Shown here piece after piece: positions 59,659 through 64,000 of a DNA stretch of 64,000 nt. The notes below the pieces were generated by a model. That model was not told the origin of the DNA, searched no databases, and worked only from the letters and a program-made list of their open reading frames with translations. This DNA comes from Comamonas phosphati. Lineage in GTDB: Bacteria; Pseudomonadota; Gammaproteobacteria; Burkholderiales; Burkholderiaceae_C. Each line of letters starts with the position of its first letter. Within the stretch, counting starts at the first letter, position 1. The DNA is taken from NCBI RefSeq assembly GCF_014637085.1, contig NZ_BMEU01000013.1:1-64000 (forward strand). Reading direction: 5' to 3'. A program made the translations under genes and the position numbers.

Positions 59659-60964
59659 TGCAAGACCTTATCGGAAGGTTTTTCTCCTTTGCGTACTTCT
59701 CGCCGTATTCCTTGACCAGCGGGTCGAGCAGGCTCTTGTCGGCCTGGTACCAGTCGGAGACCGGCTTGAACTTGCTGCCGTCCCACTGCGCGATGCGCGA
59801 CCAGTCGGCGCCCAGGTGGTTCTCGCAACTGGTCTTGAACGGGCGCAGCATCTTGCCGAAGCCCAGCTCGTTCAGGCGCTCCTGCGTCATGTTGAGGTTC
59901 TCCAGGCCCCAGCGCACCTGCTCGGACGTCATCACCTTGCCCTTGCCGAACTTCTCCTGCGCGGTGCGGATGGCTTCCACCTGCAGCATCGCGATCACCA
60001 TGCCGCGCGTGTGCGCCAGCGCGCCCAGCTCCTTGGCGTCCTTGGCCGTGCCCTGGCCCTTGTCGTAGACCTGGGCCTTGACCTCGTCGTGTACCTTGTC
60101 GTGCTCGGCCGTGTTGTGGATGGTCACGGTGTTGTAGCCCTTGGCGCCGGCACCGATGTCCTTCACATCATGGTCGGAGCCTGCCCACCACACGGCATAC
60201 ATCCTCTCGCGCGGATAGCCGGTGGCCTGGGCTTCGCGCACGGCCGTGGGCGTCATCACGCCGGCCGACCACAGCAGCACATAGTCGGGGCGCTGCTGGC
60301 GCACTTGCAGCCAGGTGGACTTCTGCTCCACGCCGGGCGCGGTCACGGGCAGCAGCAGCAGCTCGAAGCCTTCCTTGGCGGCGCGCTTTTGCAGCAGCGG
60401 GATGGGCTCCTTGCCGTAGGGCGAGTCGTGGTAGACCAGGGCGATCTTCTTGCCCTTGAGATTGCCCTTCTCCTTCTTCAGGATGTCCTGGATCATCGAG
60501 TCGGCGGCGGTCCAGTAATTGCCCAGCAGCGGGAAGTTCCACTCGAAGGCGCGGCCGTCGGCCGACTGCGACAGGCCGTAGCCGGGCGTGACCACGGGCA
60601 TCTTGTCGCCGGGGGCCTTGGCGCTCACGGCGAAGGTGATGCCCGTCGATTGCGTGTCGAAGCTGGAGACGCCGGGCCTGACCTTGAAGCGCTCATAGCA
60701 CTCCACGCCCTTGGCTGTGTCGTAGGCGGTCTCGCATTCCTCGTAGGCGATCTTCACGCCGTTGATGCCGCCCTTGGCGTTGACCAGCTTCAGGTAGTCC
60801 TGCTTGCCGTCCCCCCATGGAATGCCCAGGGGCGCGAACTGGCCGGTGCGGTACACCAGCAACGGCACGAACTGCTCCTGCGCCTGTGCCGCGGGCGAAG
60901 CCATCAGGGCGCCCATGCCGGCTGCCACGGTGGCCGCGGCGATCGCAACTTTCTTGAACATCAT
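59651..60964 (-). CDS. Branched-chain-type ABC transporter substrate-binding protein
   Basis: A 437-residue periplasmic binding protein. Signal peptide ends near AAQAQE (residue 29), then FVPLLVYRTGQFAPLGIPWG begins the type 1 fold. Two lobes with KKIALVYHDSPYGKEPIPLL and PDYVLLWSAGVMTPTAV are recognisable. ATG 60964 has AGGAGA seven bases before it; a second Met follows directly. C-terminal Cys residues (FKTSCENH, IRSCTP) may form a disulfide. It belongs to the livG-H-M operon; ligand probably an aromatic or short organic acid given the PaaK-like gene downstream. Confidence 0.9.
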   Translation of the reverse strand: MMFKKVAIAAATVAAGMGALMASPAAQAQEQFVPLLVYRTGQFAPLGIPWGDGKQDYLKLVNAKGGINGVKIAYEECETAYDTAKGVECYERFKVRPGVSSFDTQSTGITFAVSAKAPGDKMPVVTPGYGLSQSADGRAFEWNFPLLGNYWTAADSMIQDILKKEKGNLKGKKIALVYHDSPYGKEPIPLLQKRAAKEGFELLLLPVTAPGVEQKSTWLQVRQQRPDYVLLWSAGVMTPTAVREAQATGYPRERMYAVWWAGSDHDVKDIGAGAKGYNTVTIHNTAEHDKVHDEVKAQVYDKGQGTAKDAKELGALAHTRGMVIAMLQVEAIRTAQEKFGKGKVMTSEQVRWGLENLNMTQERLNELGFGKMLRPFKTSCENHLGADWSRIAQWDGSKFKPVSDWYQADKSLLDPLVKEYGEKYAKEKNLPIRSCTP

Positions 60965-61034
60965 GAACAGGTCTCCTTGGGTTGTGTGGGACGGTGTCCC
61001 GGGCAGGCACTCTGTGGTGTCTTGGTGGTTGAAA

Positions 61035-62099
61035 TCAATGCGGGAAGGGCCAGACGCGCAATTTCTGGCGTGCGGTGGCCCAGAGCTTGGCCAATCCGTG
61101 GGGTTCGACAATCAGGAAGAACACGATCAGCGCGCCGAAGATCATGTGCTCCAGATAGGTGGCCGTGGCCGTGGACAGCGGCAGGCCCAGCCAGTGCGGC
61201 ACCTGGTTGAGCAGCAGCGGCAGCAGCACGAAGAAGGCCGCGCCGAAGATGCTGCCCACCACCGAGCCCAGGCCGCCGATGATGATCATGAACAGCAGCT
61301 GCAGCGAGCGGTCCAGGCTGAAGGCCGCGGGCTCCCAGGCGCCCAGGTGCACAAAGCCCCACAGCGCGCCCGCGATGCCGACGATGAAGCTGCTGACGGC
61401 AAAGGCCGAGAGCTTGGCGTAGATGGGGCGGATGCCGATCACGCTGGCGGCCACGTCCATGTCGCGCATGGCCATCCACTCGCGGCCGATGGCGCTACGC
61501 ACCAGGTTCTTGGCGGCCAGGCCCAGCACGCAGAGGATGGCCAGGCACAGCAGGTATTTCTCCAGGGGGGTGTCGATCTGCCAGCCGGCAATGGCCAGCG
61601 GCCTGGCGCTCACGGAGCCCGAGGAAGAATTGTTGGTCACCCAGGCGGCACGCGTGGCCAGCCAGTCCACGAAGAACTGGGCCGCCAGCGTGGCCACGGC
61701 CAGGTACAGGCCGCGGATGCGTAGGGAGGGCAGGCCGAACACCACGCCGAACACCATGGCGATCAGGCCGCCGCCGACCAGGGCCAGCAGCAGCGGCAGG
61801 CCTTCGATGCGGGCCTGCAGGTTGTAGGCCGCATAGGCGCCCACGGCCATGAAGGCCGCCGTGCCCAGCGAGATCTGGCCGCAGTAGCCGACCAGGATGT
61901 TCAGGCCCAGCGCGCCCAGCGACATGATGACGAAGGGGATCAGAATCGCCTGGAAGGTGTAGTTGCTGGCGATGAAGGGCACGACCAGAAAGGCCACGGC
62001 CAGCAGCAGCCAGATGGCGTAGCGGTCCTGCGCGACGGGGAAGATCTGCTGATCGGTCGCGTAGCTGGTCTTGAACTGGCCGTTTTCACGATAAAACAT
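61035..62099 (-). CDS. livM: Branched-chain-type ABC transporter permease LivM
   Basis: A 354-residue inner-membrane permease with about ten TM helices. The family signatures SLGALGLNILVGYCGQISLG (60-79) and GLGSVVGSIFGAAF are clear, and REWMAMRDMDVAASVIGI is the EAA-like ATPase-coupling loop. It pairs with LivH in the same operon. It follows livH by a 145-base spacer that carries a duplicate of livH's last codons. ATG 62099 fits the family start. Confidence 0.92.
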   Translation of the reverse strand: MFYRENGQFKTSYATDQQIFPVAQDRYAIWLLLAVAFLVVPFIASNYTFQAILIPFVIMSLGALGLNILVGYCGQISLGTAAFMAVGAYAAYNLQARIEGLPLLLALVGGGLIAMVFGVVFGLPSLRIRGLYLAVATLAAQFFVDWLATRAAWVTNNSSSGSVSARPLAIAGWQIDTPLEKYLLCLAILCVLGLAAKNLVRSAIGREWMAMRDMDVAASVIGIRPIYAKLSAFAVSSFIVGIAGALWGFVHLGAWEPAAFSLDRSLQLLFMIIIGGLGSVVGSIFGAAFFVLLPLLLNQVPHWLGLPLSTATATYLEHMIFGALIVFFLIVEPHGLAKLWATARQKLRVWPFPH

Positions 62100-62116
62100 A
62101 GATCAGCCTTTCCGCT

Positions 62117-62140
62117 TTACACGCGGTCAATGATTTTGTA
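62117..62140 (-). repeat. Duplicate of the livH 3' end in the livH-livM spacer
   Basis: On the minus strand TACAAAATCATTGACCGCGTG then TAA (in parts) encodes YKIIDRV-stop, matching the true livH end DKIIDRV-stop at 62245-62268. The 100 bases between are GC-rich with an inverted AAAATCATTG/CAATGATTTT pair (62225-62234, 62256-62265). It looks like a partial tandem duplication after which the first copy took over. Confidence 0.65.
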
Positions 62141-62244
62141 CACGTGGGCGCAACCTTCGGTTGCCAAGTGCGACGTATCGCCACACCTGCGGTATTCGCG
62201 GCGCGAATCCGGCGCCGACTTCGCAAAATCATTGCTCTCGTATT

Positions 62245-63174
62245 TCATACGCGATCAATGATTTTGTCCCCAAACAGGCCTTGGGGACGCACGAGAAGAA
62301 AGCACAGCGCCAGGCCGTAGGCGAACCAGGTCTCTATGCCGCCGCCCACCATGGGGCCCAGGTAGACCTCGGACAGCTTCTCGCCCACGCCGATGATCAG
62401 GCCGCCGACGATGGCGCCGGGCAGCGAGGTCAGGCCGCCCAGGATCACCACGGGCAGGGCCTTGAGGGCCACCAGCGACAGCGAGTACTGCACGCCCAGC
62501 TTGGAGCCCCAGATGATGCCCACCACCAGGGCCACGCCGCCGGCCACCGACCAGACGATGACCCAGATGCGCGACAGGGGGATGCCGATGGACTGGGCGG
62601 CCTGGTGGTCGTCGGCCACGGCGCGCAGCGCGCGTCCGGTCTTGGTCTTCTGGAAGAACAGGCTCAGCGCGATGACCAGGATGGCGGCCACGCAGGCGGC
62701 GTACAGGTCCTCGAGGCTGATCATCACGCCTCCCTGGAACAGGCTGCCCAGGATGAAGGCCGGGTCCTTGGGCATGCCCACGTTGATGCTGTAGACCTCG
62801 CTGCCGAAGACCATGGGCCCCAGGCCGTCGAGCAGGTAGGCAATGCCCAGCGTGGCCATCAGCAGCGTGATGGGCTCCTGGTTGACCAGGTGGCGCAGGG
62901 CCAGCCGCTCGATCACCCAGGCCACGACCACCATCAGCGCCAGGGTGACGACTATGGCCAGCAGGTTGCCGACCACGCCGGGCTCCATGCCCAGCCAGAG
63001 CGGAATCCACTGCGCAAAGCGCGCCATGGCCAGGGCCGAGAACAGCACCATGGCGCCCTGCGCGAAGTTGAAGACGCCAGAGGCCTTGAAGATCAGCACG
63101 AAGCCGATGGCGATCAGCGCATACAGCGTGCCTACCATCAGGCCGCCGAACAATGTCTCTAAGAAAAATCCCAT
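62245..63174 (-). CDS. livH: Branched-chain-type ABC transporter permease LivH
   Basis: A 309-residue permease with about eight TM helices. GGLMVGTLYALIAIGFVLIF (10-29) is the LivH start signature and GRALRAVADDHQAAQSIGI the EAA-like loop; GGLTSLPGAIVGGLIIGVGE near 240-259 is also conserved. ATG 63174 lies downstream of livG across a repeat. Its C-terminal KIIDRV is repeated in the spacer that follows. Confidence 0.93.
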   Translation of the reverse strand: MGFFLETLFGGLMVGTLYALIAIGFVLIFKASGVFNFAQGAMVLFSALAMARFAQWIPLWLGMEPGVVGNLLAIVVTLALMVVVAWVIERLALRHLVNQEPITLLMATLGIAYLLDGLGPMVFGSEVYSINVGMPKDPAFILGSLFQGGVMISLEDLYAACVAAILVIALSLFFQKTKTGRALRAVADDHQAAQSIGIPLSRIWVIVWSVAGGVALVVGIIWGSKLGVQYSLSLVALKALPVVILGGLTSLPGAIVGGLIIGVGEKLSEVYLGPMVGGGIETWFAYGLALCFLLVRPQGLFGDKIIDRV

Positions 63175-63221
63175 GACTGCTCCTGTCAGTTATCCATGGC
63201 GCCACGCACCGCCCACAGCCT

Positions 63222-63321
63222 ACGCAACTGGCGCACTCCAGGCCAGGGACGCCGAGCAAGAGCCGCCTTGCGGCGAGGGCGGCCGTCCCCCTTGGGGGAA
63301 GACGCGAAGCGGCTCAGGGGG
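63222..63321 (-). repeat. Stop-codon-hugging palindromic repeat, copy 11
   Basis: On the minus strand CCCCCTGAGCCGCTTCGCGT begins nine bases after the livG stop; CCCCCAAGGGGG and the CGCCGCAAGGCGGCTCTTGC tail follow. It fills the livG-livH spacer, inside what must be one transcript. Confidence 0.72.
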
Positions 63322-63330
63322 TACTTCATC

Positions 63331-64000
63331 TCAATGGCCGGCACCCAGATAGGCGCGGATCACGTCTTCGTTGTTGCGCACTTCATCCGGGGCGCCGTCG
63401 CCGATCTTCTTGCCGTAGTCCAGCACCACCACGCGGTCGCTGATGTCCATGACCACGCCCATGTCGTGCTCGATCAGCACGATGGTGGTGCCGAACTCGT
63501 CGTTCACATCGAGGATGAAGCGGCACATGTCCTGCTTCTCCTCCACGTTCATGCCGGCCATGGGTTCGTCCAGCAGCAGCACCTGGGGCTCCATGGCCAG
63601 GGCCCGGCCCAGGTCCACGCGCTTTTGCAGGCCGTAGGGCAGTTGGCCCACGGGCGTCTTGCGCCAGGCCTGGATCTCGAGGAAATCGATGATGTGCTCG
63701 ACGAATTCGCGGTGCCGTATCTCCTCGCGCTGCGCGGGCCCGATGCCGAGCGGGTTGCGCAATGCCTGCATGAGGATGTTGCTTCTGATCTTGAGGTTGC
63801 GCCCGGTCATGATGTTGTCGATCACGCTCATGCCCTTGAACAGCGCCAGGTTCTGGAAGGTGCGCGCCACGCCCATCTCGGCCACCTGCCGGCTGTTCAT
63901 GTGGCTGAAGGTCTGGCCGCGGAAGGTGATCGAGCCCTCGGACGGCGTGTAGACGCCGTTGATGCAGTTGAGCATGGAGCTCTTGCCGGCGCCGTTGGGG
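63331..64000 (-). CDS. livG: Branched-chain-type ABC transporter ATP-binding protein LivG, 5' end outside window
   Basis: The C-terminal 223 codons of an ABC ATPase whose start lies beyond base 64000. The window edge cuts just upstream of Walker A, of which PNGAGKSS is visible. Downstream are the LivG-type insert with FQNLALFKGMSVIDNIMTG, the signature LPYGLQKRVDLGRAL (a LPYG variant usual in LivG), Walker B VLLLDEPMAGM and the H-loop LIEHDMGVV. It heads the visible part of the leftward operon livG-livH-livM-binding protein-livF-PaaK-like ligase. Confidence 0.9.
   Translation of the reverse strand, partial: PNGAGKSSMLNCINGVYTPSEGSITFRGQTFSHMNSRQVAEMGVARTFQNLALFKGMSVIDNIMTGRNLKIRSNILMQALRNPLGIGPAQREEIRHREFVEHIIDFLEIQAWRKTPVGQLPYGLQKRVDLGRALAMEPQVLLLDEPMAGMNVEEKQDMCRFILDVNDEFGTTIVLIEHDMGVVMDISDRVVVLDYGKKIGDGAPDEVRNNEDVIRAYLGAGH

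Noticed and set aside
2470-63321. Treating the recurrent palindromes as a CRISPR or as IS ends
   Set aside because: They are single, widely separated copies tied to stop codons, without spacers, transposase genes or target duplications.

Overview
The window is high-GC, densely packed DNA from a betaproteobacterium, most likely a Comamonadaceae member of the Delftia/Comamonas/Acidovorax type. This rests on family knowledge applied to the gene content (pilT/pilU beside yggS, a norR/hmp pair, DUF3297, DUF3567, DUF1840, Bug-type binding proteins, a fused biotin-dependent carboxylase) and on a recurrent palindromic element beginning CCCCCTGAG that hugs stop codons. No rRNA, tRNA or CRISPR array was seen.

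Layout. 0-5.7 kb: a transposase-like tail, then diaA-dolP, a hydroxyacid dehydrogenase, the twitching-motility ATPases pilU and pilT, and divergent yggS. 5.7-13.6 kb: an acyl/carboxylate module with an ABC binding protein, a TetR regulator with a two-site operator, a divergent AMP-dependent acyl-CoA ligase and a 1098-residue carboxylase, interrupted by a large diverged inverted repeat. 13.7-18.4 kb: a class V aminotransferase, an FKBP isomerase, then divergent norR and hmp with a palindromic NorR-type site and a good sigma-54 promoter. 19.5-25.5 kb: a tight four-gene operon encoding a zinc-ribbon/pseudo-GGDEF protein, a family 2 glycosyltransferase, a TolC-like protein fused to an extra C-terminal domain, and an HlyD-type adaptor. 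It looks like a poorly described polysaccharide synthesis and export system. 25.6-28.6 kb: DUF445 and small unknown genes, ending in a small HTH regulator. 28.6-32.9 kb: an AT-rich operator/promoter, a glycosyltransferase stub joined in frame to a Wza-type lipoprotein, then a Wzb-type phosphatase and a Wzc-type tyrosine kinase, with no glycosyltransferases after them. 32.9-55.8 kb: mostly single housekeeping or accessory genes, including glcD, a LysR regulator, purU, a ChaN-like lipoprotein, a TonB-like DUF3108 protein, IclR/FAH, a TraB/GumN protein, a YddG-like exporter, a diguanylate cyclase, a molybdopterin oxidoreductase, an M20 amidohydrolase, an acyl-CoA-binding protein, eptA, a COG4705 membrane protein, a putative aminopeptidase and a Cfa-type methyltransferase. 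55.9-64 kb: a Bug-type binding protein and a leftward branched-chain-type ABC operon (livG-livH-livM-binding protein-livF) ending in a PaaK-like CoA ligase.

How the parts may work together. The 19.5-25.5 kb operon and the wza-wzb-wzc segment 3 kb away could both serve surface polysaccharide, and pilT/pilU, eptA and the diguanylate cyclase also act at the cell surface. The liv operon with its ligase, and the TetR/ligase/carboxylase set, look like uptake and CoA activation of organic acids. Two families of short repeats sit at gene 3' ends; one copy supplies the start codon of a transporter gene, and four copies of the other contain the stop codon of the preceding gene.
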